Both the position numbers and the translations under genes were made by a program. This document shows, one piece after another, positions 27,169 to 35,885 of a DNA stretch of 52,086 bases. Under the pieces are notes generated by a model, which saw only the letters and a program-made list of their open reading frames with translations, searched no databases and was not told the origin of the DNA. Every line of letters starts with the position of its first letter. The stretch's first letter is position 1. This stretch comes from a virus. The stretch spans positions 20,240 through 72,325 of the IMG/VR virus record IMGVR_UViG_3300002483_000007; one strand, given 5' to 3'.

Positions 27169-28104
27169 TTACGTAATTGTTAAGAAGTTGTCTGAATCAC
27201 CAAATAAGTGCCAATTGGAACCAGTCCAAATGCATTCAGCAGCTCCATTTTGGCTGAGTGTGAATGATGTACCTTGACCAAAGCTTGTAGGTGTAACTGT
27301 CGCTGCACCAGTATTAATATTTACAAACCTTTTAGATTCACCTACAACTACACCATTTGCCATTGTCATGGTCAAAGAACCAGTTGAGTTGAATAAAGTC
27401 AAAGGAACTAACAAAGAAACTGCACCAGAAGATGTTTTTGTTTCTGATGAGTAAGCAACTTTACGTGTATGGCGAATAGCACCAGTACCTTTAGCTGCAA
27501 GATCTAAATTTATATTTGGATCATCACCTACTGCTGCTATGATTGGTGATCCTGTCGTAGCGGCATTTGTGATTGAAATATCATTAACTGCTGATGATGT
27601 GGCTGTAAAGCGAATTATCTCTGCGCCATTAGCATCATTGATACCAGTATTAACGACTGGTGTACTTAATGTAGGTGATGTCAAAGTTTTATTTGTAAGT
27701 GTATCGGCTGTGGCTCTACCTACAAGTGTATCAGTTGATGTTGGTAATGTCAAAACTCCAGTATTTGATATGGTTGAAATAACTGGTGCAGTCAAAGTTT
27801 TATTTGTAAGTGTTTGAATTGCTGTAGTTAATATTACATCTCCTGATGAATCTGGAAGAGTAATGGTATTATCTTTTGTTGGATTTGTAACACCTAATGT
27901 TGTTTCATGAGCATTAGCGCTATCGCCTTCAAATATAATTCCAGCGGCTGTAAAACCTACGTTAGTAGATAAAGTAGCACTGTCTCCACCTAACTTTTCG
28001 TAAACTTCTATAAAGTTTTGATTAATCTTTTGAGCTGCATCGCGGAGCGTATCACCATCTCTGGCGTTTGCCGATGTGCCTCTACTAATCGCTTGTCTTG
28101 TCAT
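27169..28104 (-). CDS. Fibre-type virion protein between gp7-position gene and gp8
   Basis: 311 residues. The N-terminus (SRGTSANARDGDTLRDAAQKI, then NQNFIEVYEKLGG) is the docking leader of many T4-like marine fibre proteins. The middle is a shaft of repeated TLTNKTLTSP motifs (three copies), and the C-terminal knob has GVVVGESKRFVNI and AAECIWTGSNWHLFG, a common ending in phage particle proteins. It has its own late promoter. Position among wedge genes suggests a baseplate-attached fibre. Confidence 0.77.
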   Translation of the reverse strand: MTRQAISRGTSANARDGDTLRDAAQKINQNFIEVYEKLGGDSATLSTNVGFTAAGIIFEGDSANAHETTLGVTNPTKDNTITLPDSSGDVILTTAIQTLTNKTLTAPVISTISNTGVLTLPTSTDTLVGRATADTLTNKTLTSPTLSTPVVNTGINDANGAEIIRFTATSSAVNDISITNAATTGSPIIAAVGDDPNINLDLAAKGTGAIRHTRKVAYSSETKTSSGAVSLLVPLTLFNSTGSLTMTMANGVVVGESKRFVNINTGAATVTPTSFGQGTSFTLSQNGAAECIWTGSNWHLFGDSDNFLTIT

Positions 28105-28128
28105 GTTAGAATCCGTTTTTCTTTACAT

Positions 28129-28136
28129 TATTTATA
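28129..28136 (-). promoter_or_regulatory. T4-type late promoter box
   Basis: Exact TATAAATA on the minus strand in the 40-base gap between the gp7-position gene and the 311-residue fibre gene; 24 bases upstream of the latter's ATG. Confidence 0.8.
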
Positions 28137-28144
28137 ATAGATTT

Positions 28145-29107
28145 TTATGATATTTGAAGGGCATAGCCATCAGAATCACTATCCCAGAATTCATTTCTTG
28201 CTTGGTCTGTTGTTTCAACTGTATTAGACATTCTCATTGCAGCTGGTACAGTTGCTGCACTGTCTTCATCGAATGTAAATCCATCAGTAATCATAGTATC
28301 TTTAATGTTATTGTACATCGCAGCTGCTTGTTCGATTGACATAGTCTGATAAGAAGCAATCTGTTCGCCTATTGTAAATTTAACTTCTGAATCTGCAATT
28401 ATTCCAATACCCGCCATTTCAGCATCAGCAGTTAGTGAAGCTAAACCAGTAGCACTAAACAATGGATCAGCAGAATCAGCAAAATTATCAGGCATGGCAT
28501 TTACATCAAGATCACCAACACCAACTATTAGTGTTTGTGCACCGAGAAAAAATCCAGCAGGATGTACAAATGCTTTATATAGTTCTCTCCAAGTTGCAAT
28601 TGGTATTTCCGATTTTACAAGAATAGAAAGAATCTGATTTAGTGCGCCATCTTGAATAACTTTTTGATTTTCAAAACCAATTTCAGATTCACCTACAATA
28701 AATAAGTCTCGTTTCGGAAATGAAATTTCAACCTGTGAGTTAAAAAAAGCTCGAAAGAAACCTTCCGATGAATATAAAGAACCTTTGACTCGATAAAACT
28801 GTGATATAAGTGATGCTGCAAATCTTGGTTCTAAAAAGAAATTCTGATTTAAGATTCCTTGACCGAGTTCTTTTAAAATATTATCAAGAAAACTAATACT
28901 AGTGTCTTGAACATCACGAACATCATACATAGCATGAATTGCTGATGCAAAATTAAATGTTGCGTCTGAATCCATAAATTCATAATATTTATCAAGAAAC
29001 GTGATAAGTGTCGGATACTCTGATAGATAGTGTTCAGGTAAGACTTCGCTTACTTTACTTTCTCTAAAATTAAGAGGCTTTCTATCAAAGTCCGTTAAAG
29101 TTTTCAT
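28145..29107 (-). CDS. Putative baseplate wedge protein (gp7 position)
   Basis: 320 residues. The N-terminal 220 residues show the pattern of a conserved marine T4-like baseplate protein: EYPTLITFLDKYYEFMD, then DVQDTSISFLDNILKELGQ, FYRVKGSLYSSEGFFRAFFN and LFIVGESEIGFENQKVIQDG. It follows gp6 with an ATGA overlap, the place of gene 7 in T4, but it is much shorter than T4 gp7 (about 1030 residues), so it can correspond at most to part of it. The acidic C-terminal third (DSDSD-rich) is less conserved-looking. Wedge role is inferred from order and pattern. Confidence 0.72.
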   Translation of the reverse strand: MKTLTDFDRKPLNFRESKVSEVLPEHYLSEYPTLITFLDKYYEFMDSDATFNFASAIHAMYDVRDVQDTSISFLDNILKELGQGILNQNFFLEPRFAASLISQFYRVKGSLYSSEGFFRAFFNSQVEISFPKRDLFIVGESEIGFENQKVIQDGALNQILSILVKSEIPIATWRELYKAFVHPAGFFLGAQTLIVGVGDLDVNAMPDNFADSADPLFSATGLASLTADAEMAGIGIIADSEVKFTIGEQIASYQTMSIEQAAAMYNNIKDTMITDGFTFDEDSAATVPAAMRMSNTVETTDQARNEFWDSDSDGYALQIS

Positions 29108-30936
29108 GATAGAGCCGTCACCGTAGTTTCATAATCCAATACACCACGAGCTGATGTTCTATTCGGATCTAAGTCTAAGATATAATTTCTTAGCGGTTTA
29201 ACGGTTGATTGATTTGCTGGAACTGTTGTAAGTAAAATATCTGATCCAACTGAAATAGCAGTAGGAGCAAATCCAACTAGGTTTATTCTTCCTGTGTCTG
29301 GAAAGTACTGACCAATATTATCTACTTCAACATTACCGTCAATATCAAGAATTTGTAATTTAGTTGAACTTAATTCGTTTTGTATTGTACACAACTTTCC
29401 GTTGAATGTAAAGGTGTTTGTTGTTATTTTTGCTGTTGCAGAATCTGGACTAGCTATTGGCATCGGAAGATAAATGTCATACGTACGAACAGTGCTTAGC
29501 GCTGGTGTAAACGATTGTCTTACTGTTACATCCACTCTGCTGTTCAATACAGCTTCATCTAACTCATCAATGGTTGTAAGCAAGCTTGATCTTCTAAATA
29601 TTCCACCGAATACTTTTAGATTTGTTGTAAAGAAATTTTGTACAGCAGTAATAACCTGAGATTCAACGATATTAACAGGTGTTGTTGATAAATTAGGGTT
29701 ATAATTAAATGTTACGCTACAACCAATAAAAGCAGTAGTCGGATCCACAAACTTAGTATCAATTGACATGATTGATAAATTGTTTGTCAAATCATTTACA
29801 ATATCATCTTTTACAATTTGTTGAGCTGCGGCGTCTACACCATCAGCAAATCTTAAAGCAACGAATGCTTTACCGTATTCTGGTGGCTCGTTATCTTCAC
29901 CGCCCCAAGCAGATACGTCTGTTACAGATGAAAAGTTTTGTTTAATTAATCCTACATAGTCATTTGCAGTAACAAGTCTTTGTTGAGCTGCATATGCAAT
30001 AGGTGCATTTTGACGAATAGATTCTATACTTTCTTTTGCCGCTCCACCTGTAGCAACAACTGCTGTGGATGCATTAAGAGTAAATGGACTTCCATCCATA
30101 GAAATAGTATTTTGTGGTGAGAAAGCTGTAGCAGTATTTGCCAGTTCACCGTTTGAACTAAGATAAGTTACGACAACTTTATTACCCGCTGTTGGAGCAA
30201 GACCAGTAGTTCTACCATCACCAAAATGTAGTTCAAAGAAACCGTTTGGAGCTTCGTGTATATCCCAATAAGTTGAGCTAGAAGTAACAGCAGTTGCTAA
30301 GTCTATATCAGTATATTGCGTAAATAGACTTGAATTTGCACTTTCAAAAACTTTGACATCAAGAGTTGACGTGTCTGCATTAACGTCAGGAATTACGTGT
30401 ATCTGTCTTTCTGTAGATTCAGCTATGTAGAATGTTTTAGTAGTTGATACACCTTCAACAACAGGAATATTTAAAGATCCAGCTGTTGTTTTGAATTGAT
30501 ACACACCGTTGCCATCATCTGTAGCAGTGTGTGGAACTAATGTTTGAAACGTATATGAAACACCATCAACTGTTGCAGTAAACTGCGTGCCAGTTGGTAA
30601 AGTGGCAGTACCACTCCTACCGCCATTTGTATTTGTAATTTGTAAATTTAAAAATGCAGTGGCAGATGTTCTAGATCTTGGAGTATAACCAAGTGATTCT
30701 GCATGAGAAAGAACAGAGGATCTTAACTGCGCGGTAGTAAGGAAAGATTCATTTAAAGCAAAGTTTGCTATCAATCCATTGAAGTGTGTGTTATATGCCA
30801 TAACATCGAGCAAGTTAGAAAGACCAGCTGCTTCGAAATCATAATCCGCAAACTCTGACTGTTGAGCAAAAAACGTTTTTAATTTATTTTTGATACTATC
30901 AAAGTCGAGTTGGGTAGATGTAATGTTTGTTGCCAT
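29104..30936 (-). CDS. 6: Baseplate wedge protein gp6
   Basis: 610 residues; T4 gp6 has 660. The N-terminus FDSIKNKLKTFFAQQSEFADYDFEAAGLSNLLDVMAYN is split here only for length; key parts are YDFEAAGLSNLLDVMAYN, NESFLTTAQLRSSVLSHAE and SLGYTPRS, all typical of gp6/baseplate-J proteins. The later part has the DEPPEYGKAFVAL-type region (EDNEPPEYGKAFVALRF) and a C-terminal beta domain. In T4, gp6 dimers form the continuous inner ring that triggers sheath contraction. It follows gp25 by one base and overlaps the next gene, in the usual 25-6 order. Confidence 0.92.
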   Translation of the reverse strand: MATNITSTQLDFDSIKNKLKTFFAQQSEFADYDFEAAGLSNLLDVMAYNTHFNGLIANFALNESFLTTAQLRSSVLSHAESLGYTPRSRTSATAFLNLQITNTNGGRSGTATLPTGTQFTATVDGVSYTFQTLVPHTATDDGNGVYQFKTTAGSLNIPVVEGVSTTKTFYIAESTERQIHVIPDVNADTSTLDVKVFESANSSLFTQYTDIDLATAVTSSSTYWDIHEAPNGFFELHFGDGRTTGLAPTAGNKVVVTYLSSNGELANTATAFSPQNTISMDGSPFTLNASTAVVATGGAAKESIESIRQNAPIAYAAQQRLVTANDYVGLIKQNFSSVTDVSAWGGEDNEPPEYGKAFVALRFADGVDAAAQQIVKDDIVNDLTNNLSIMSIDTKFVDPTTAFIGCSVTFNYNPNLSTTPVNIVESQVITAVQNFFTTNLKVFGGIFRRSSLLTTIDELDEAVLNSRVDVTVRQSFTPALSTVRTYDIYLPMPIASPDSATAKITTNTFTFNGKLCTIQNELSSTKLQILDIDGNVEVDNIGQYFPDTGRINLVGFAPTAISVGSDILLTTVPANQSTVKPLRNYILDLDPNRTSARGVLDYETTVTALS

Positions 30937-30937
30937 G

Positions 30938-31381
30938 TTATCTTAACCTTGTTATTGTTGTTTCGAATACAACAATTTCTTCTGTATTGATTACTTGAAA
31001 TTCAAGAGTAATCTGAACATTATTATTATCCAAGTATGATTGAACTTTTAAACTACGTACTGTCGCTCTAGGTTCATAATTTTCAATTGCTTGCCTGATT
31101 CTAATATTAATATCTTCCGCAGTTTCATCATCAGCCAGTTCAAACAAGAGTCCTTGAACACCTGCACCGAATCTAGGTGCAAATGGTTTTTCATTAAAGT
31201 CAGTAAGAATTAAATTTTTAATTGCTTGTTTTACTGCCGCAGCTTCAGTCTTTTTATATACATCACCACTTGGACGATTTGCAAACGTCAGGTCGATATC
31301 TTTATAAATTTTATTTCTTGTCGTAACGAGTGCCTTTGCTGCAAGGTTACCGTCTTCGACTGAAAATGCTCTACTGACCAT
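30938..31381 (-). CDS. 25: Baseplate wedge protein gp25
   Basis: 147 residues, close to the 132 of T4 gp25. Typical motifs are DLTFANRPSGDVY, VKQAIKNLILTDFNEKPF, PRFGAGVQGLLFEL and, near the end, the EPR motif in ENYEPRATV. The family is also known as the GPW/gp25 fold and forms the core where sheath and baseplate meet. It has its own late promoter 24 bases upstream and is followed by gp6 with a one-base gap, as in related phages. Confidence 0.92.
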   Translation of the reverse strand: MVSRAFSVEDGNLAAKALVTTRNKIYKDIDLTFANRPSGDVYKKTEAAAVKQAIKNLILTDFNEKPFAPRFGAGVQGLLFELADDETAEDINIRIRQAIENYEPRATVRSLKVQSYLDNNNVQITLEFQVINTEEIVVFETTITRLR

Positions 31382-31404
31382 AAGATTCTCTTATTCTTTC
31401 GTAT

Positions 31405-31412
31405 TATTTATA
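31405..31412 (-). promoter_or_regulatory. T4-type late promoter box
   Basis: Exact TATAAATA on the minus strand in the 36-base gap before gp25; it would drive gp25, gp6 and the gp7-position gene. Confidence 0.8.
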
Positions 31413-31417
31413 ATGAT

Positions 31418-33379
31418 TTAGACAGCTTTAACTTCAATGAAATCACTGTTACTTTGCACAGCATTATTAAATCGTGTTTCTATTTGCCTATCAAAGGTTG
31501 CTGAATACGCCTCATTAATTTCTGGAACAGTAATAATGAGTTGTGCGCTAATAGATCCACTAGGAGAATAGTTATCATAATCAAGAATCATCTTATCATA
31601 TTGAACAAGATCTTTTAAATACACTGCAAGTTCAAATGTTTTTCTGTCATCTACCACACCGCTGCTATTATGAATTAACTCATATACAACAGCTCTTCCT
31701 TTTGTCGCTAAGTCTTTTATATCATCGCTTTCTAAGCTTTCTGTTAGAGCTGGTTCATAATAGCCTTCAACAACATTTAATGTGTAATCAGAAAATGCTC
31801 CAGAAGTTCTGTTGTTGTTTATCCATCTCATAATATAAGCATTTGCCTGTAAATTACGAGCAATCTTAGCTTTATCTAATTTCTTCGTCGTATTAAAATT
31901 ACTAGTTTCACCACTACCAGACAAGAAAGTAGCTACAGTTATACCTTCGGCTAATTTAGTTGCACTTGTTACGTTGTCAGTATTTGAAATGATAGTGCTT
32001 AAATTAGGTAAAAACCTTTTTATTGTAGAAATACTTGTTGGGGTAAAGTCTGAGAAAGTATTCGTTCCTCTATTTCCAATTTTAGTTTGACCTCTAAACT
32101 GTGTGCCAGATTTAGCAGCAATACGACCAACACCGGGTGGCGCAGCGTTTGAATATTCTGAATTTAATTTTCCAGTAGCAACGGCGTTTGATACAAATTC
32201 ATCGTTTGCTCGATTATTTGCATCTCTAAATTTAGATCTAATTTCATTTGTTGTCATTTCTAAGTCAGACAATCCGCCTGTAAATCTTGCTTTATTAAAT
32301 GCATTTATTAGTTCTGTTTCATCTATTGAAACATCCACGACACCTTTACTGCCTTGATTCAAGTAATCGGATAGAATAGTTGATGTTGGTGTAACAGTTG
32401 TAGGAGTAGATACAGACGTATGAGATCCAGCTGATCCTCCGCCTCCAAGTCCAGCTGTGCCAGCTCTTCCTGCTTGTGTAGCTGTTAACGCATTTCCGTT
32501 AAGCGAACCAGTAAATGTTGGTGCTGTTACGCCTTCGCCAAACGTAGCGCCTTTGCCGTATATCACTACGCCTTGACCACCTATAGTTCCGATTGAACCC
32601 ATAACTAATAAATTATCGGCTGCAATGTTTGCATTCGGAGAAGATATGTCTGTTGAAACTTTTCCAGACATGCGAAGAATATCTCCACTGTGTAATGAAA
32701 CTGCACCTTCACCTACAAGTTTTAATTCACCTTTTGTAATATTTGTATTGTTACCAAGAGTTGTAATTGAATTTGACTTAATTATAGTTTCAGATTTATT
32801 CTCTAGAACAACTGTGCCTTTGTTCTTTGTAACAGTTTCTCTATGGTTTCCTTTAATAGTTTCTGTAAGGTTACCTTTTAGATTCACATTCATATTTAAA
32901 GCTGATACGTTAAAATCACCAGCCACTTTAAAATCAACGTCACCTTTAAAATCATATGAAGCATTACCACTTACAACAATCGTCATATCATCTTTGATTG
33001 TCATAATGTGGCTTTTACCAACACTGATACCAATTGATCCGTCTGGTAAAATATCAATACCAGCACCGGTTTTATGTTTAATTAGGATACGTTCACCGCC
33101 TGGTGTGTCATTAAATTCTATTACATGACCAGATGGTGTAGTATTAATATCATTTTTAGTAGCTTCAGTAGGTAATTCTGGAGATGTGATCTTTAGATTT
33201 TTGCCGGCTGCGCCAAAATAACCTAGCTGTTTATTGTCAGCTCCTCTCCATCCTTTGTTTAAAGATGATTGATACCAATAGCTCTTTGGTGGAAAACTTC
33301 CACTTGGATCATCAAACGTACCTGGCGAAGCTTCACCTGGCTCATCGCCAATTAATTCATCATCTTTTTCTTCAGCCAT
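31418..33379 (-). CDS. Tail spike beta-helix protein, gp5 C-terminal part
   Basis: 653 residues. From about residue 90 to 270 the sequence has the short alternating repeats of a triple-stranded beta-helix (DVDFKVAGDFNV, NMNVNLKGNLTETIKGN, HRETVTKNKGTVVLENKS), as in the needle domain of T4 gp5. Residues 40-90 (SYWYQSSLNKGWRGADNKQ) match the linker before that needle. There is no OB fold or lysozyme domain; these are encoded separately at 34899. The C-terminal 330 residues, after a Gly-rich linker (GLGGGGSAGSHTS), form an extra domain I do not recognise. In T4, mature gp5C is made by cutting gp5; here a separate gene provides it. Confidence 0.8.
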   Translation of the reverse strand: MAEEKDDELIGDEPGEASPGTFDDPSGSFPPKSYWYQSSLNKGWRGADNKQLGYFGAAGKNLKITSPELPTEATKNDINTTPSGHVIEFNDTPGGERILIKHKTGAGIDILPDGSIGISVGKSHIMTIKDDMTIVVSGNASYDFKGDVDFKVAGDFNVSALNMNVNLKGNLTETIKGNHRETVTKNKGTVVLENKSETIIKSNSITTLGNNTNITKGELKLVGEGAVSLHSGDILRMSGKVSTDISSPNANIAADNLLVMGSIGTIGGQGVVIYGKGATFGEGVTAPTFTGSLNGNALTATQAGRAGTAGLGGGGSAGSHTSVSTPTTVTPTSTILSDYLNQGSKGVVDVSIDETELINAFNKARFTGGLSDLEMTTNEIRSKFRDANNRANDEFVSNAVATGKLNSEYSNAAPPGVGRIAAKSGTQFRGQTKIGNRGTNTFSDFTPTSISTIKRFLPNLSTIISNTDNVTSATKLAEGITVATFLSGSGETSNFNTTKKLDKAKIARNLQANAYIMRWINNNRTSGAFSDYTLNVVEGYYEPALTESLESDDIKDLATKGRAVVYELIHNSSGVVDDRKTFELAVYLKDLVQYDKMILDYDNYSPSGSISAQLIITVPEINEAYSATFDRQIETRFNNAVQSNSDFIEVKAV

Positions 33380-34002
33380 TATGCAGTTCCTTTTTGTCTT
33401 ACAGCTTCAGCAAGAAGTTCTGCTACACTTAATGATTGATCAGGATGCGGTGTAACGAATATATGTGCATCAAATTTATTATTGCAGTATTCAACCACGT
33501 CAAATCCTGGATCTATTTTGTTATTTGGATCTGTGTCATTATGACCAAATGCCTGTCCATATGGAAAAGCTTTGAAAAAAGAATCCATGAACGTATCAAA
33601 TGTTTTAAACTGTGCATCTGTCAAGCTATCAGCAGAAGCATGTCTTGAATTCAAAGCAACAGCTTGATAGCCACCGAGTCTTGATGCTTCTTCTGATGTT
33701 AAATTAATACCACCAACAAACGCTATACCAATTGAATGTTGATTTCTTCTAAGCGCATGAGCTCCTTGTTTATTAATGTCTCTTCCTCGTTGTAACGAAC
33801 CATCTCGTAAAATAATAAAATGATAACCTATTTCATTGAATCCACGATTTACATGTGCACGATTTATCTGCTCTGAATTTATATCTTGATCTATAAAGTT
33901 TGCAGTCCAATGTACAACAACTTCTGTGATCTCACGTGTAGCTGAAACAAGTGTAGAATCAAGTTCTTCTTGTGTTTCAATATAACTAAATTGATCTGCC
34001 AT
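33379..34002 (-). CDS. N-acetylmuramoyl-L-alanine amidase (Amidase_2, T7 lysozyme-like)
   Basis: 207 residues. The fold signature is clear: VVVHWTA with His31, GYHFIILRDGSLQRGR with Tyr60, HSIGIAFVGG, and GHNDTDPNNKIDPGFDV with His154, Lys162 and Asp164. By comparison with T7 lysozyme, His31, His154 and Asp164 would bind zinc (Asp in place of the T7 Cys, as in many family members), and Tyr60 and Lys162 would be catalytic. It cuts the bond between muramic acid and the peptide stem. No signal peptide. It lies between two baseplate-hub genes and overlaps the spike gene (TAATG), so a tail-associated role in entry is as likely as lysis. Confidence 0.9.
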   Translation of the reverse strand: MADQFSYIETQEELDSTLVSATREITEVVVHWTANFIDQDINSEQINRAHVNRGFNEIGYHFIILRDGSLQRGRDINKQGAHALRRNQHSIGIAFVGGINLTSEEASRLGGYQAVALNSRHASADSLTDAQFKTFDTFMDSFFKAFPYGQAFGHNDTDPNNKIDPGFDVVEYCNNKFDAHIFVTPHPDQSLSVAELLAEAVRQKGTA

Positions 34003-34011
34003 AGTATCCTC

Positions 34012-34899
34012 TTATAAAATAGTGCCACTTGTAGTTTTAGATGAAAGCGGTTTATCTTTAGCTACTTTATCTGCCATTGTTACTGGAATTGTATCAAGTA
34101 AATTTTCAATCTCAGTAAGAGATTTTGAAGAAAAAGGTTTAAGCTTTTCTGCAGCTTCAGCTCTTTTATTTTGTTCTAATAGTTGAGCAACATCTGGTTT
34201 CATGTTAGGAGGTAACTTACTACCTTCTGCAATATTATTTAAAACAGGACCAAGTTGGCCATTAAATTGTTCCGTAAGATTCTTTAGTTGACCTGTATAT
34301 CCATTTGTGTTGTTACCAATCTCTGCTTCAAGGCCAGCAGAAAATTTAGTTACTTCTTTCAGAAAACTATCTGCAACAGGTTTACCTTTACCTACAACTG
34401 TTTTTAATGCAGTAGATAAATCTGAAGAGCTTTGATTTGTTACAGGGTTCAATGCTGAAGATACTTTATCTAACGATTCTCCAGTTAATTCTTCAAGTGC
34501 TTTACTCATGGCCTCTGTAGTAGGAGAAGTTACTTTGAAATTAAGTAAACCTCCTCCGATTGTTGTACCAGAAAGTGTTTCTAAATCTGAATTACTTGAA
34601 GGAGAATCTTTAACTATATTTTTCAAACCAGATGCATTCCCTTTGAGAACGACTACACCTTTTGATGCAACTTTATCTGCTTCTTCCAATCCTTCAAGAT
34701 CGTCTAACTCTGTTGTAATAGATTCAAAACCAGCGCCTTCATTGCCAACTGCTGTGGCAAGTTTGCTTTCCCTTAAGGCTCTATGCTGTTTTACTATTTC
34801 TTGTGCTCGAGGAGATAAACCATCAATGTTTACTCTTCGAACCACACCGTCTAGTTCTCTGTTTAATGCATCATTACTTATTTCAGGTGTCTTAGCCAT
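34012..34899 (-). CDS. Hub-cluster protein of unknown function
   Basis: 295 residues with no recognised domain. It is rich in Leu, Lys, Ser and Glu and looks mainly helical, with KALEELTGESLDKVSSAL, LLEQNKRAEAAEKLKPF and FSAGLEAEIGNNTNGY. No Cys, signal peptide or membrane segment. The start overlaps the stop of the OB-lysozyme gene (TAATG), and the amidase follows nine bases later, so it is made with the two peptidoglycan hydrolases of the hub. It might be an adaptor or inhibitor of these enzymes, or a structural hub piece; nothing in the sequence decides. Confidence 0.7.
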   Translation of the reverse strand: MAKTPEISNDALNRELDGVVRRVNIDGLSPRAQEIVKQHRALRESKLATAVGNEGAGFESITTELDDLEGLEEADKVASKGVVVLKGNASGLKNIVKDSPSSNSDLETLSGTTIGGGLLNFKVTSPTTEAMSKALEELTGESLDKVSSALNPVTNQSSSDLSTALKTVVGKGKPVADSFLKEVTKFSAGLEAEIGNNTNGYTGQLKNLTEQFNGQLGPVLNNIAEGSKLPPNMKPDVAQLLEQNKRAEAAEKLKPFSSKSLTEIENLLDTIPVTMADKVAKDKPLSSKTTSGTIL

Positions 34900-35876
34900 T
34901 AAGAACCTCCAACCAATGCGTATGTATCAAATACATTTAATGCATTTGCGACTCTTTCATTTTCACCGGTTCTTTCCTTTACAACTCGTCCTGTTAAATC
35001 TGTAGGTGGATCTCTGTACCCACTAAAGTCAGCATCTGAAAATCCAGGTCTTTCATATTTTCTCATAAATGCAATTGCAGCATGATCTGCTCTCTTTGTA
35101 GCTTGCAGCGCGGTTTTAGCACTACTTTCGGTAGTTTCAAGTTCAGTTGTAACCCAAAATAGTTGAGACTTCAAAGTGTACGGATCTAGATTTGAACGAT
35201 AACATAGATCAAGGAAAGGTTGCCATCGAGGAGGATGCCACTGCGCAATGCCATGAGCCTTGCCTCCATCACCTCTTCTTTGAGTGTTAATTACATCATC
35301 AGCAAAATTAGCGCATTCAACAATTAGGTTTCCAATAATACCAGCTGATTGTTCTGGTGTATATCCTCCACCTATGTCAGAAAGGAACCAATTAAAAGCT
35401 TGTTCAACTTTGCTGTTACCAGCTGGTGTAGGTATGTCTCTAAGATATTCAGAAGAACCAGTTGTACCTGGTGGACCTTCTTCTTTTACATTTGCATAAT
35501 TATCTTCAAACGAACCACCTCGTTGTTCGCTTTGCCGAGTTTGTGTTTCGGTTGGTGTAAGTGTATAAGGAATTGATCCAATAACAAGAGGTTGCTGTGA
35601 CTGCGGACCATCTAAAAATATTCCAACAACTTGAGCACCTACGCCAATCCTTGGACCTCGACCATGTATAACACCAACTTCAGTTGTAGGAATAACAACG
35701 GAAGCCCAGGGTAAATCAGCATCTGTTATTTCTGGATGATCGTGGACTCCAACTATACGTACCTTAAGTCTGCCGAGACTTAAAGGATCACCGGTGTTAC
35801 GAATAACAGTACCTATAAACCACCGCGTAGTATCGCCGTAGAATCCAGTAGTTTGTATTGTTTTCATACCTTGCAT
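34899..35876 (-). CDS. Baseplate hub lysozyme, gp5 N-terminal part (OB fold + lysozyme)
   Basis: 325 residues. Residues 19-104 are the gp5 OB-fold (RWFIGTVIRNTGDPLSLGRLK, LPWASVVIPTTE, VGAQVVGIFLDG, PLVIGSIP), which in T4 sits on gp27. A linker with TETQTRQSEQRGG follows. Residues about 155-300 match the phage tail lysozyme family: YTPEQSAGIIGNLIVE with Glu187 as probable catalytic acid, then AHGIAQWHPPRW and a final FMRKYERPG. There is no beta-helix needle; this lies two genes downstream. The enzyme should open the cell wall during injection. Start chosen at the first ATG, seven bases after AGGA. Confidence 0.85.
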   Translation of the reverse strand: MQGMKTIQTTGFYGDTTRWFIGTVIRNTGDPLSLGRLKVRIVGVHDHPEITDADLPWASVVIPTTEVGVIHGRGPRIGVGAQVVGIFLDGPQSQQPLVIGSIPYTLTPTETQTRQSEQRGGSFEDNYANVKEEGPPGTTGSSEYLRDIPTPAGNSKVEQAFNWFLSDIGGGYTPEQSAGIIGNLIVECANFADDVINTQRRGDGGKAHGIAQWHPPRWQPFLDLCYRSNLDPYTLKSQLFWVTTELETTESSAKTALQATKRADHAAIAFMRKYERPGFSDADFSGYRDPPTDLTGRVVKERTGENERVANALNVFDTYALVGGS

Positions 35877-35885
35877 GTTATAATC

